Below are positions 23,277 to 34,215 of a DNA stretch of 64,000 nucleotides, in pieces. The notes beneath the pieces are model-generated. The model was given only the letters and a program-made list of their open reading frames with translations, had not been told where the DNA came from and did no database searches. The translations under genes were made by a program, and so were the position numbers. This DNA is from Rhyzopertha dominica. Its lineage: Eukaryota; Arthropoda; Insecta; Coleoptera; Bostrichidae. The first letter of the stretch is position 1; each line of letters starts with the position of its first letter. Location: contig QCXZ01000001.1 of the NCBI GenBank assembly GCA_025024175.1, positions 29,754,942-29,818,941 of the forward strand. Direction: 5' to 3'.

Positions 23277-24606
23277 TTAGTCAAGCCACGGATATTCAAA
23301 AGGACATGTGACGCATGACTTCATGTATCGTATTTCGAATTCTCCAAACGCCAGCGTACACACTCTAGGACTACAGGGGGTGGACTCGAGCTCCTGCTTT
23401 GAGGTGTAATTGGCCAAAGGTACGGGATTGCTCCTCCATTCGATGGCTTGACTTGCTGATACCAGAAATACATCGTCGAAGGTACCCAAGTAGTCGAGGA
23501 ACCTGCAAAAAACCCGGGTTTATAAAATAAATTACTTGTTTCATACACTTACAATTCGAGTCCTCCGAAAGCACTGTTATGAAATATAAACCAAGCAGAG
23601 TGTACAAGAAGATTGAATGGGGCACGCCCACCATGGTAGTTAGCTTCAAACTGCTCCGTCAGCCAGTCGAATATTTCTGTTTCATTACCGCTGCAAAGAA
23701 GTGTACGTAGTGTTTTAGAATTTACTTTATTTGTATGACGTACGTGGCACCACATCCCAACAAAGCAGTGCACTCTGATCCATAGGGTCCCACCAGATCG
23801 TTGATGGGTACAACCCACATTCCGGGAAATGATGCGTTGGGGCATACACCGACAGAGCATGTTTGTTCGGAGAGGAAGTCCAATGTGTAAGGAAACAACT
23901 TGTCAGAGGACAGAGAGGGCCAAGAGTTATCGTATGTAAGATTCGATCTGACATAAGCTTCGAATGTAATGTTTCCGTTAATTTGTAAATTTGGCGTTCT
24001 TGCTCCACGAATCGACGAGATGGGAATGTTGGCATAAGTGGAAACAATGCGCCTTGCACCTCCAAATTCGTTGACCAACTCCTGCACACTTGCGTTCGCC
24101 CAGTATTCCAGCAAAGGATTTTTACTGAAAAAAAGGTGTAGTGTAAGTAGTTATAGTTCTGCATGCAGTGCTAGTTCATACCTGATAGAGTTTACACCAA
24201 TTTCGAATCCTGCGTTGTATAAATCGTTTACTCTCTCGTAATCCGTGTAATCGTGGGGAACGAAGAAAGTTCCACTTATGGGATACCCATCTGGGTTTTT
24301 TCTTCCAAAGAGCAGCGGTTCATAGTAGTTGATGAATGCGGAATCGGTTACTGAATCATCACTGCTTATTACAACGAGCTAAGTAAAAGATGAACTTAAT
24401 AAATCCTGTTTAATAGCGGATGCGTGTTTTACCTGAGGAGTCTCAGCTGCAGGAAGTGGAGATGATCCAGAAGCGCAAATACACCCATTTTCTTCCAAAC
24501 ACGCCGAAGGTAGACAAGCAGCAGCTCCACCACTAGTGTCCAAAGGTACCACTATCATCGCTGCTTCTAGAATAACAGCTAGAATAAATGCAGTTAACAT
24601 CTTCAT
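23277..24606 (-). CDS. Chitin deacetylase-like protein, group V (gut) type, probably inactive
   Basis: Five exons: 24433-24606, 24182-24378, 23744-24124, 23553-23690 and 23277-23502, all with GT-AG introns and matching phases, giving 371 residues. The start is the first Met before a hydrophobic signal peptide (MKMLTAFILAVIL). A short cysteine-rich segment (CLPSAC..NGCIC) leads into a carbohydrate esterase 4 domain. Family motifs seen: DD at 65-66 (usual TFDD), FGRKNPDGYPISGTFF, RTP at 166-168, DNSW at 189-192, GRAPFN..HSAW with H281, and IEWRSNPVPL. No chitin-binding or LDL domain is present, as in group V enzymes that act on the midgut peritrophic matrix. Where the family has HSxSH, this protein has NSISK (121-125), so both metal-binding histidines are gone while the base and acid residues remain. 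It is probably a secreted chitin-associated pseudoenzyme. The family assignment is firm, the loss of activity is inferred. Confidence 0.93.
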
Positions 24607-24660
24607 TTTAGTGGATCTGGAACTTTTTGCTGAACTACTTGTGTGGTACACTAGCAAGGT

Positions 24661-24698
24661 TTTTATAGTCTGCAATACGTGTTATCGCTCAGTGATAA
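24661..24698 (-). promoter_or_regulatory. Core promoter of the chitin deacetylase-like gene: TATA box and inverted GATA pair
   Basis: On the minus strand TATAAAA (24661-24667) lies 55 bases upstream of the ATG, with an initiator-like TTCAGC about 33 bases downstream. Just upstream of the TATA box are two facing GATA sites (TTATC at 24682-24686, GATAA at 24694-24698). GATA factors drive midgut genes in insects, which fits a gut-type enzyme. The decayed copy at 30595-30613 keeps the same pair, showing that the promoter was duplicated with the gene. Confidence 0.6.
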
Positions 24699-25012
24699 AA
24701 ATCTGTGATGTAACTCTGCTCAGGATGTAATCGATCTCAATGGCTTGTTGTTATATTTTTCAATCTAAAATGTGGTAGTATGCTTACGAAATAGGAGTGT
24801 TCGTGGTAAAGAACAGCCGATTAAGTTCTAAGCATGACAAGACAAGTTTGTTCGCGAGTCACCACTTGCAATATGATTATCTCCTCTAAAATTACGTGAT
24901 TTCCGCTAAGATTAAAATCAAATCTGTACGGAAGATATGATGCATGCTTGGGCATGTCCATTAACAGGTTACTTCTCAGCAAAATATTGTAATTTTTTGT
25001 TTTTTTTTTAAT
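24699..25012. other. Upstream flank of the chitin deacetylase-like gene
   Basis: AT-rich sequence upstream of the minus-strand promoter, with no exon or repeat recognised. It ends at a poly-T run (25001-25009) next to the mini-element at 25013. Confidence 0.4.
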
Positions 25013-25085
25013 GTGCGCGCCAGGAAAGAAGGCAGACGTGGTGGGGATGAAAATTGTCTGGATACATTTAAATCATTGGCATGAC
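25013..25085 (+). repeat. Truncated copy of a miniature GCGCGCCAGGAAAG element
   Basis: GCGCGCCAGGAAAGAAG, GTGGTGGGGATGAAAATTGTC and AAATCATTGGCATGAC match, in the same order, the minus-strand reading of the palindrome at 35786-35875. The right terminal repeat is missing here. Two copies 10.8 kb apart show a dispersed family. Confidence 0.6.
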
Positions 25086-28000
25086 CGCCATCGCTCATAA
25101 TCTCAATTTTAGGCTTGTGCGGCGAGTAAATTTATTAACTCGCCACCTATGCGATTCTCTCCGTCAAAACTGTGGACGAAGCGACGAAGGACGATGTTAC
25201 CTTCTTAAAAGGAATCCGTACGTGTCCCTACAACCCCTTACAGCACTATTTCTCCCACTGCACGAAAACTGACGTCACTGGCTCTATACACCCGAATTAG
25301 AAAGTTTCGGTCGTGCAGCCCGAGCCTCTTTCTATGAATAAACCGCAGTGGAATTTATTGGGACTGTACCGCGCTAACAGCTGGTAGTTAACGGGAGTGG
25401 TAGGAGAACGCAAATTTGCCGGAATTCCATGTAATATGCAGAATTTGATGTCACTCAAATAAAATAACGTAAACATCGCAAAATTTTGCCAACATGTAGA
25501 TATGGAATGAAACTGCAGGGACTACTGAATAAAAATTAAAATGTGGCCTTTATTTCTCGTAAAAAGCATGCAAACTTGGGCGTTCTTCATATTATTAGTT
25601 TTAAGTAGATTTGTAATTAAAACAAAACTGTTTAAAAATTGGTTCAGTAGACCCGGTACCAACCCAGCGTCTGGACCCCTCTTAACGTGCCACTTTCGTA
25701 GCCCGCACTATAACTACACCTTGCTTATATACACCATTATCATTGAAAGCAGAGAGCAATCTGCTGTACCATCGTGTCACACTTAAATTTTCAACANTTA
25801 TTAAAAACTTTCAAGCAACGTTGTATTGAAATAAAGGCGTTTTGNGCTTGCATTACTTTTTATTGTGTACTTATANTTCGACTTCAGTGAATCTTTTGTG
25901 TGTTTTCCTACAATTTTCAACTATCGGATAAAAGCTATCTTATCACAAACAATTTGAGGCAGTTATGCGAAATTCTACCCATTAATGTTTATTTTTTAGT
26001 TTTATTTATGTTACAATTTGTAATTTACTTTCAAACAGCCCATTTAGCTGTGGATAACGCATTTCTTCAGGGCTTTGTTTCAGATATTCATTATCAGTCT
26101 TCACCAGTTTGTACAATGTACAAACTGACCGGCATCGCTAATGGGGTATCCGCTTTCGGCATTGCAACGGACGTAGGTCCAACTCTTTGTTTTTACTTCT
26201 CATCCAAACAAACATCACGGTTGACGCAAAATGTTTTCGTCAACATTGGTGTGTATGCTGGTGGGGTCCTGATTACATGTGGAATTCCGTGGCGTTCGCT
26301 TGAAATTTTGGGCGGTCGAATGGGATGGGCCCGGATACTAAACGGATTCTAAACAGATTATTATGTTAATTTACCCGTACGGCCCCTAATAGCTCAAGTA
26401 GCCCAAAGACCTATTAAAATTCCTTTTGTGTACGAATGGACGATTGACATACGAAAGAAACGGAAAAAGTTGTATAGCGCTGCATAGTGTGTTTCACAAG
26501 TACGCCACTGTGTTTGAAGGCCCGTTATGACAAACGCTCATCCGCTAAACAAGCAGATTGTGTTATAAAACAAACAACAAATAATCTGTGCTCGTATAAA
26601 AAGCCATAAAAATTTTATTGCCTCCGAAATAGCGCCATTTGAATTGAAAAGGGAACTTGACCGTTCCGACTAATATTGGAAACATTCAATACACCATCAA
26701 ATTAGAGATGAAACTCTACAAAAAGGCAAATGCGCTGAAATGCAGATCTCACGATCTCAGTCGGCAGCGGTGCTTTGATACAACAGTACGTTCAGACAGG
26801 TCTTGTGTACTTAACATAAAAGTTGAATGTTAAATGTCGAATTGTAGTCGAGTAAACACTAAATATTAAAGCTTATGCTAATATTTGATATTAATTCCGC
26901 ATGAATATCAAACCACCCCTGATCCACAAGGGGAAAAATGATTTCATTCATTTGCATTCACCGAAAACACGGGAATAATCTAGTTTTCAATCGATTGAGG
27001 TTGATGTTTAATTCTGCTGGAAATTGTGTCATCATTTCTGAGTTTTAAAACTAGGCGCCAGATGAACAAGTTGCACAATTTTCAAAAACATGCTAGCTCG
27101 AAACAATATAAAATTTGGGAGCTTACCTGTGCCGGAAGAAAAAATTAAATTAGTTCTCAAGTAAGCTTAAAATATGAATTAGAAATTCAAATTAAAACTA
27201 CGCCTGTAAAACGGGCTGTGACGTCACGTACTGATACGGTACGCACACTGTGCGGATCTTCGATGCGGATAATCCCTTTGCTAGCCATATTTACAATATA
27301 TTCTCTCGTTTCCTAATTGTCAGTTACTGACTAATGTCACGTTTCCGTTTTTAAAGTAAATGAGTTGGGCCGTTGCAATGTACAGGCATACAGCGTTATA
27401 CGACGTCTTACCAACATTTTCCCTGTGTAAGGCTATTTTTGATAAATTATTGGATTGTTCGTTTACAAAGCCCAGCTTCATTGAGAGCAACGTGTGGGCA
27501 TCAACATTATGCACCACGTACGTAATTACTGACCTGGGAATTGTGAGATTAGATATGGAACGTAAAAAACAGTGTTACAAAGTACAGTGCCCAAATGATT
27601 AGCTAGATCACAAACCCAAACTACAATATTGGTGCCTGGTAACGGTGGAGCGCTGTGGGTAAGGGATGGAACTTCCCCTTGTAATGTAGTCGTTATAAAT
27701 AATTTGATTTAAAATAACTTAAAATCATCGCAGTAGTATTATATTATTCGAGTCTGTTCATTCTGCTTCACATTACTTAGATGAAATATAGAATCTGAAC
27801 AGGCCCTAGTTGGTGGGGTCTCCAAGTAGTTACTCTCCGAGGATTTACTTGGTGTTAAACCCAGAATGGATGTTTTCCAGCTTGTTATTGTTGGGAAGTA
27901 TTAAATTCAACAATGACATCGAAAGCCATTTAAAGGAAAGAGTCTTGTATGGTTTTCTTCCATACAATTTGCCTTGTATCTGATTAGGATCATCTTATAA

Positions 28001-28514
28001 TATTGAATACAATAAATTTGTTTGGTATATTAGAATTATTCGTAGTATTATTGGGGGATGTGTTTTGTGTGGCAGTTTGGTAATACGCAATTCTTTACAG
28101 CGAACATTTTCACCATATCTCCAGTTTCGTTTGCCCGGCTGTTATTTTCGGAGCGCTGACCTAGGAAGTCAAACAAAAACCAAGAAAAGCCGTCCTGACG
28201 GGATCCAGATCGCGTGGGCTTTTCTGCCAATGTAAATTTACTGAATGGTTACTCTCCAGATACTATTAATCATCATTACAAAGAAGTGCGCAAGACAGCT
28301 ACGGACGTTTCGTAGAAGATAGCTTCCTGCTCCGATCTTTAATTTTTCTGTCGTCAATTATTATATGATTCGACTAACAGTCAATAAAAGCAGCAAGCCA
28401 TTACAACATCTTTTCAAAGTTGATAACTATGTGCCTGCTCTGCCGTGAGATCAAGTGGTACCCGAGAGAAGTATTACCTATCATGATATTGTGTAGGAAA
28501 TTAGCAAACTCGAA
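25086..28514. other. No gene recognised, one short perfect palindrome
   Basis: A GC-richer patch lies at 25086-25290. The longest open frame (25900-26352, 150 codons from GTG) has hydrophobic stretches but no family match and no splice partners, and N bases lie just upstream. Inside it 26105-26127 is a perfect palindrome, CAGTTTGTACA-A-TGTACAAACTG. Nothing else is supported. Confidence 0.35.
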
Positions 28515-28680
28515 GGCCGGATAGCCGCGGTAAAGCCGAGACTTGTTTAGGGTTGTAGCCACTAATTAAGCCTTGCATAAATGCGGGGTGGATTCCCCCG
28601 GTTGGGGTAGATAAACAGTTATAGAGTTTTCGGGATTATTCCTGGACGCCTTTCCCTGGCCTAACATTAAAAAATCTTGA
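28515..28680 (+). repeat. tRNA-derived SINE, degenerate
   Basis: GGCCGGATAGCCGCGGTAAAG (A-box-like) is followed about 60 bases later by GGGTGGATTCCCCC (B-box-like) and GGGGTAGATAAACAGTTATA. This matches the head and body layout of arthropod tRNA-derived SINEs. It ends near an A-rich stretch at 28669-28676. The boxes are mutated, so it is unlikely to be transcribed. Confidence 0.45.
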
Positions 28681-29589
28681 TTGAGCTTAAAACTATAATG
28701 TTGAATGTCTGTGATACAAGCCAACTGCACAAGCATTTGTTGCAAAATGTACACAGCAGAACTTCGCATAAAATTTTAGGCAAATATTTTATTTTTTACA
28801 ACTCCCCGTATTCGATGTAACGCGAGTACAAGTAATCTTGTGTTATAGTTTCTCATCTCGAGTTGCCACCACTGTTTTTTAATAGCCTACAAAATAAAAT
28901 TATCTTCCTATTTATGTGTTTTCTACATATCGGCGAAAGAATGACATTTAAGAAATAATTTTAGAACAGTTTACAGTAAATCTTATACTCACTGAAAATT
29001 GCTCCAAGGAGTTCTAGCTTATTAAATTTAATTGAGGGGTTTAAAAGATCAAGCATCCAGAGATTTCGATCATTACCATGGCGACTAGCAAAACATTTTT
29101 GAAACAAAACTTTTAGCTAGATAACTCATTCATAATTTGTAAGTTTTAAGTTTATTTTCCACCTACAGTGTATTAGCGAATATAACAGATATTTGTTTGA
29201 TTACAACGTGATGTTAAATACGCCGCGTAGCGGGAAATTTAGGAACTTACAAATATCTATTGCAATTTCCTCTGGTACATTTTTATCCGAATATTTTTGT
29301 CCTCAAAGCAAAACGTAAAAGATTTTCAAGATACCGTTGGTACGAGTAAGTTGTAGACGTAACGTTCTTGTTTTGTTCCAGTGTCGAAAAGGTGTAATGC
29401 GATTGAATTAGAAAATCATTTGTTTATATGAGTTTAATAAACTAAATTTAATATATACAAAAATAGACCGCATCATAAAAAACCTGATTCTAACGTTAAT
29501 GTGACCAACGGTACCTCATATATTGCATTTTCTATTCTCCAAAAGGTAACCTGCACACTATAGCGTTACGTATAGCTGGACTTATCGAT
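28681..29589. other. No gene recognised
   Basis: AT-rich spacer between the SINE and the chitin deacetylase pseudogene, with no repeat or frame that can be supported. Confidence 0.45.
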
Positions 29590-30620
29590 TATTCGGATGT
29601 GTAATTTGCCAAGACCAAAGGATTACTCTACTTCACTTGATTGTTTGTCATCGTCCAACATTCCCAAATAATCGAGGAATCTTGGGTTCGATCTGGAATT
29701 TGCTCTGAAGCTGTAAAATTGTTTGCCTGGAGTTAAATAGCTGATTTCAAACTATTTTTTCAGCCTTAGTACTCGTATACAGTGCCGTTCTAAGATATCA
29801 AGATTGTTAATTTGATTCATTGACCTGCACTTTACCACATACTTGGCTCCACATCCAAGCAAAGATGTATATTCCGCATGATGTGGCCCAAGAAATCGTT
29901 GATAGGGACAACCCACATGCCTGGAAAAGAGGCATTTGGACAGACTCCAACAGAGCATGTTTGAGTTGATAGGAAGTTGTCTAATGTGTAGGGGTAGGTC
30001 TTGCTGGAAGAGAGGGACGGCCAATAGTTATCGTATGTAATGCTGAAGTTTGCGTAAAAGCCTGAAATGTGATGTTCCTCTTGATTTGCAAGCTCGGTGT
30101 GTTCCGGCGACGCAAATTGGGTATTTGGGAATATTGGCTTAAGTCGATACGATTCTTTTTTGGAATACGGACGCTTCCGTTGATACAACAAGGGATAATG
30201 TCTATATAATCTGCAAGAATACTTTATTTTAATTTAGACCCAATTACAAATCCCCATTATACAAGTCGCGAACTCTTTCGTATTCCGTGTGGTACGAAGA
30301 TAAAATAAAAAAAAACTAATTGAATTCATTTTACTTTAGAAGCAACTATAATGTTTTTACTACTTCTTATCTGACGTATTTCATTAAGATGATTCCTAAA
30401 CGCAAAACATTCATTTTCTTCCAAAAACATCCACCGTCTAAACAACTGCTACTGCGGCAAAATGACGCAGTTGCTACCAAAATTTTAGCGAATGACACTC
30501 TAGTTGTAGTTGCTATGTCCGTTTGATCTGTGATAGTCCCGGATCTGGTTTTACAGCATTCTTACACCATTTCTATATCACAGAGTCGGATGTATTATCT
30601 GTGACAGTGATAAGAATCTC
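29590..30620 (-). pseudogene. Decayed paralogue of the chitin deacetylase-like gene
   Basis: Pieces of all parts of the neighbour gene occur in the same order. A promoter relic with the GATA pair lies at 30595-30613. An exon 1 relic sits near 30408-30530. An exon 2 relic (YERVRDLYN) is near 30260-30300. An exon 3 with its acceptor reads NFSITYDNYWPSLSSSKTY and CSVGVCPNASFPGMWVVPIN (29880-30200). An exon 5 relic starting FLDYLG is near 29600-29690. Exon 3 has frameshifts after VPIN, exon 5 has an early stop, and the first half of exon 2 is gone. The long open part of exon 3 still looks about 80% alike, so decay is moderate. It arose by tandem duplication about 6 kb from the intact copy. Confidence 0.85.
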
Positions 30621-31129
30621 GTCGAGAGATTGAGATCTTGCTTGTTATCTTGTTGACTTGGCACGTAATTCATGGTTGTGGAGGTCCTTGTTTTCTAGGT
30701 AATGCTCGGGATACCGATAAGATTACCGTAAATCTGACGCTGTTTGACTAGTTTCGACGATTGTGTCGGCTTCACAAAACTTGACTTGCTGGGGAGCTTG
30801 TTTCCTGTTAGTAGCTTATCCTGTTCGTGGATGTTATGAAACTGTTTTTTTATGCACTTTACAAACTTAAGCTTCTAAGTCTCAAGGATTGTACGTAAAT
30901 TTTTACGTAGTTCCACAAACAATCTACCACCCATATATACTGTTATCGAACAGGAGCAAAATATTTGTATGTTGGTATGCTTCAAAGCAATTACGTCGTT
31001 TTTATAGTATAACTGAAAAATTGTAGTAAATGATTTTCAAGAAGCAGTTTTTAGAAAGGCGGTCGATTTCAGGTTTATTTTTTTCAGTTATATGCTGCTA
31101 TTATCAAAAGTCTAATTTCTTATATTGGG
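30621..31129. other. No gene recognised
   Basis: AT-rich non-coding spacer with no supported feature. Confidence 0.4.
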
Positions 31130-31310
31130 CTTATACTCAAAAACGGCAGCAACAAGGTGATTGATGAATACAGAGTTTGTGACTAGGTACTAGTTAGAGT
31201 AATCTTCTTCCTCTCATATGGCAAGCATATTCGATAGGGTTCAAATCGGTAGATTTGGGTGTATGTACATAACAAAACATTGACACCAAGTTAATTTTTT
31301 TCTGGCTGTG
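31130..31310 (-). pseudogene. Tc1-like transposase fragment
   Basis: The minus strand reads PKSTDLNPIEYACHMRGRR (31204-31259), matching the Tc1 signature SPDLNPIE..W...GRR that carries the last catalytic acid. Only this block is clear. Neighbouring sequence is too decayed to place. Confidence 0.6.
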
Positions 31311-32380
31311 TGTAGACAGGGTGGTACTGCTTAACTGTTCTTGCTCTAGGCATTTGTTTATTAATATACTGAATGTTTAATTGATAGCAGAAAAAATGTT
31401 GGCTGGGAATTTCAGTTCTATGTATTTTTGACGCTTTGAAATATCATTAATTCTTGGAAATTTTATATTTTTTTGTGAACTATTATTTTTATTTATAAGT
31501 GCATGCTGCGTCTAGAGCATTTGGGTGGTCACGGTTTATAACTTTTTGGCAAATTCCGCCGCCTATTTGCGGAGTTATCGGAAAGAGAAAATCAAGAAAT
31601 TCAGAACATCCTTTGTAGTTGATGCCAACCTACCTGGCTGGATACTGCGATTTTTCATGGTAATCATCACACGCCAAAGGAAACAATTAGTCAGCGCGAC
31701 GTTCCTGCGTCAAGTAGGCTCTGATTGAAGTGTTTCGTGTAATACGTGTGCCTCGCGGGTGGAACAATGAAAATCAAAGCGTCTTTGGGGTTGACTGGGA
31801 AACTAACGAGAAATGCCGGAAGTCGGAAAGCTGTTGTGCAACGTGTATGATTAATGGTGCGGTTCAGCTCGAATTCCTGTCGATGGATAAAGCGTTTTGA
31901 CCCCACTTCTACCGGATTGCGAGGAGATATTGCGGTACCTTCAGAATCGCAACCCAATGATTACGTCGTCCAAGAGTCAATTGGATTTTTGGCGAAAGTG
32001 CTTTTTCAGACAGCTCTTGGACTGAAAAAAAATTATTAGCAATCATGTAATGCTGCTAACATTTTTTCGTATGAAATGACCGTCAGGGAGTTTGAAAGAC
32101 TTCAAATGCAATTACCGTAAGAAACGGTGGTCATGGTTGTGGAAAATTTTGATAAGAATGAACACATAGATCTAACATCTTGATGTGAAAAAGCATTGTT
32201 ACTTTAAAGGAAAATATATTTAAATTATTTAAATTTGCTGGTGCTTCAAATATTATAAAGAAAAAAATCATTCGCAAATAACTGAAGACGATGATTCTCG
32301 TGCAAAGTTTACCTGACCATTGATCAAAATTCTATCGAAAAGTGAAGATGGGTAAAAAAAAGTCCGGTGATCTCACAGCG

Positions 32381-32394
<14 letters not shown>
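31311..32394. other. Non-coding, with a GC-richer patch at 31690-31960
   Basis: The patch holds an 88-codon minus-strand frame without a family match. The rest is AT-rich. No other feature is supported. Confidence 0.35.

Positions 32395-32424
<30 letters not shown>
32395..32424. repeat. (CT)15 microsatellite
   Basis: Thirty bases of uninterrupted CT dinucleotides, directly readable. Confidence 0.97.
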
Positions 32425-32426
<2 letters not shown>

Positions 32427-32576
32427 GCCCATAATTTTTTCACACTGGTATTTAATTTCATATCATACTATAATTTCGTATTAGAGTTAATTAATTTTTT
32501 TCTCGCATAAATAAAACTTTATTAAACTTACTGTAAATTAAAAAAATCTCTTTAAGGGCTATTTAAGAACGTTCCT

Positions 32577-32913
32577 CAGTCAAGGTACAAATGCATGAGT
32601 AAATTTGGATGTTTTGTGTAATATTTTTGTTCATATTTACTTTTCGCAAAAAAACGAAACGTAACTAACGTTAACTAATTATATCTAAACGTGTTCCCAA
32701 AATTTCCCTGTAAATAAACAAATATAATGATATTTCGCACTTTTCTTGGAAAAAACTATGTTGGTCGTTTATTTACAGGCATTTTTTTTAATTTTAGGAA
32801 CTTGTTTAGATATAGTCTCTATGGAGCTAAGTTTCATATTTTGAGAAAAGTAAATATGAACAAAAATATTACATAAAACATCTAAATTTTCTTATGCATT
32901 TGTACCTTGACTG
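32577..32913. repeat. Long inverted repeat forming a near full-length hairpin
   Basis: The left arm begins CAGTCAAGGTACAAATGCAT and the right arm ends with its complement. The arms are about 140 bases, mostly above 85% alike over the outer 80 bases and again near the centre (CCTGTAAATAAAC), with a loop of about 45 bases. There is no coding content. It is a foldback MITE, and if transcribed it would give a long double-stranded hairpin. Confidence 0.8.
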
Positions 32914-33880
32914 TGGATCTTAATCAATAAGTGAAAATCGTGGTTTCTGTTTAGACTAAAAGAATTGTCTTAAAAATTTCTAAATAAAGTAGAAGTTTAA
33001 AACCACTACGCGTTTAAATTTACAAGCCTTCAAATATGTTTAATGGAATATGTAATGATTTCAGTATTTTAATTTATTTATCGTACTTATAGTAAACCAG
33101 GGGAGATAATGCATCCAAAAAAGGTAATCACAGACAAAACCACATCGCAGACAGCGTGTCCTTGTACAACACTTACATTTCACGGTTTCTGATGCAGTCC
33201 ACCTTTATCTCTGCATTAATCGCTCACGCATCTCACTCTCCCTTTCAATAAGGCTGCCCACGAAAAAAATTCTGTAAACGTGCTGCGGACGATGTTTGCC
33301 TCTCAGCAGAAACAACATAATAATCTTTAATAACTCGAAAATGTCACGCAATCGCCGTACGTGACTGACAACCGTGTGCCACGCACACAACACGTTTAAA
33401 ATAGATGCAGGTCGTATGCACGGAGCGAAATGCTCTCGTTCTGCATGATGTTGCATGCCATTCAACGTTTTAGCGCGATATACCGGGCTCGAGTGAAACG
33501 TTTGCAATTGGTGATTTTAACGAGGCGTACAAATTGGTCAGCGATAGGGTGACAAATTGTACTGCGATTCAATCGTGAGTGTAATTCATTGTTCTAACCC
33601 AGTGTAGAATGGAAATGGATACACTTGTCCACGTGTGTGTATGTCCTTTCTATTCGAACAGGTTTTTGTCCGTTTGTGTATTACAGTCGAGCATCACTAC
33701 GAAATTATGCCGATTTATTACTATTGAGCTAAGGTTCAACATTCTGAAATAAAATTTTACGACAAAACTGCCTAATAAAATAATGGATCCGAGATTTTTC
33801 GGTATATTAGCAAAAATCGTACAGTGGCAACAAAAAAATTTCTGTACACCGTTTTTTCCGTAGACTAAGGTTTGGCATTT
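32914..33880. other. Non-coding, with a complex island at 33190-33520
   Basis: The island is GC-richer, with a 100-codon minus-strand frame that matches nothing known. It is a candidate regulatory block. The remainder is AT-rich. Confidence 0.35.
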
Positions 33881-34065
33881 GCCTCGGTGGTCTAGTAGGC
33901 AGCGTCGTCAAGCGCAGCTTCCTATGTCCACATAGGGCATGAGTGTTGTGTATGTCCCTATATGCATGTAATATTGTGATTTTCAATAAATAGTAATAAA
34001 AAACTAATGCACTGGCTAATTGTTTAAGGTGACAGGGCCATAAATAAATAATAAAAAAATAACCT
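33881..34065 (+). repeat. tRNA-derived SINE, copy 1
   Basis: The head GCCTCGGTGGTCTAGTAGGC is A-box-like, the body contains GGGCATGAGTGTTGTGTATG, and the tail is CTGGCTAATTG...GGGCCATAAATAAATAATAAAAAAATAA. The B-box region is deleted. The tail matches the fragment at 35191-35246 and the head matches copy 2 at 34071. Confidence 0.7.
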
Positions 34066-34070
34066 GTTTT

Positions 34071-34215
34071 GCCTCGGTAGCCCAAAATGGGTAGCGCGGC
34101 CAACCGCAGCTGCCTACGGCTAGAGAATTGCGGTTTCGAATTCCGCCCAGGGCATGGATGTTGTAAATATTGAGTTTAGGGATACCTCCACTAAGGATAC
34201 CGAACAAACAATTCG
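34071..34215 (+). repeat. tRNA-derived SINE, copy 2, 3' truncated
   Basis: GCCTCGGTAGCCC starts five bases after the A-rich tail of copy 1. An A-box-like GGGTAGCGCGG is followed by a well-kept B box (GGTTTCGAATTCC), then GGGCATGGATGTTGT as in copy 1. The body is lost. Insertion at the tail of an earlier copy is typical of SINEs. Confidence 0.7.

Noticed and set aside
25900..26352. 150-codon plus-strand frame
   Set aside because: Starts at GTG, matches no family, has no splice partner and lies near N bases. At this composition one frame of that length in 64 kb is not very surprising.
27115..27160. CACAG|GTAAGC on the minus strand as a ratchet site
   Set aside because: Donor is non-consensus at position 6 and it is the only such site on that strand, so it is probably chance.
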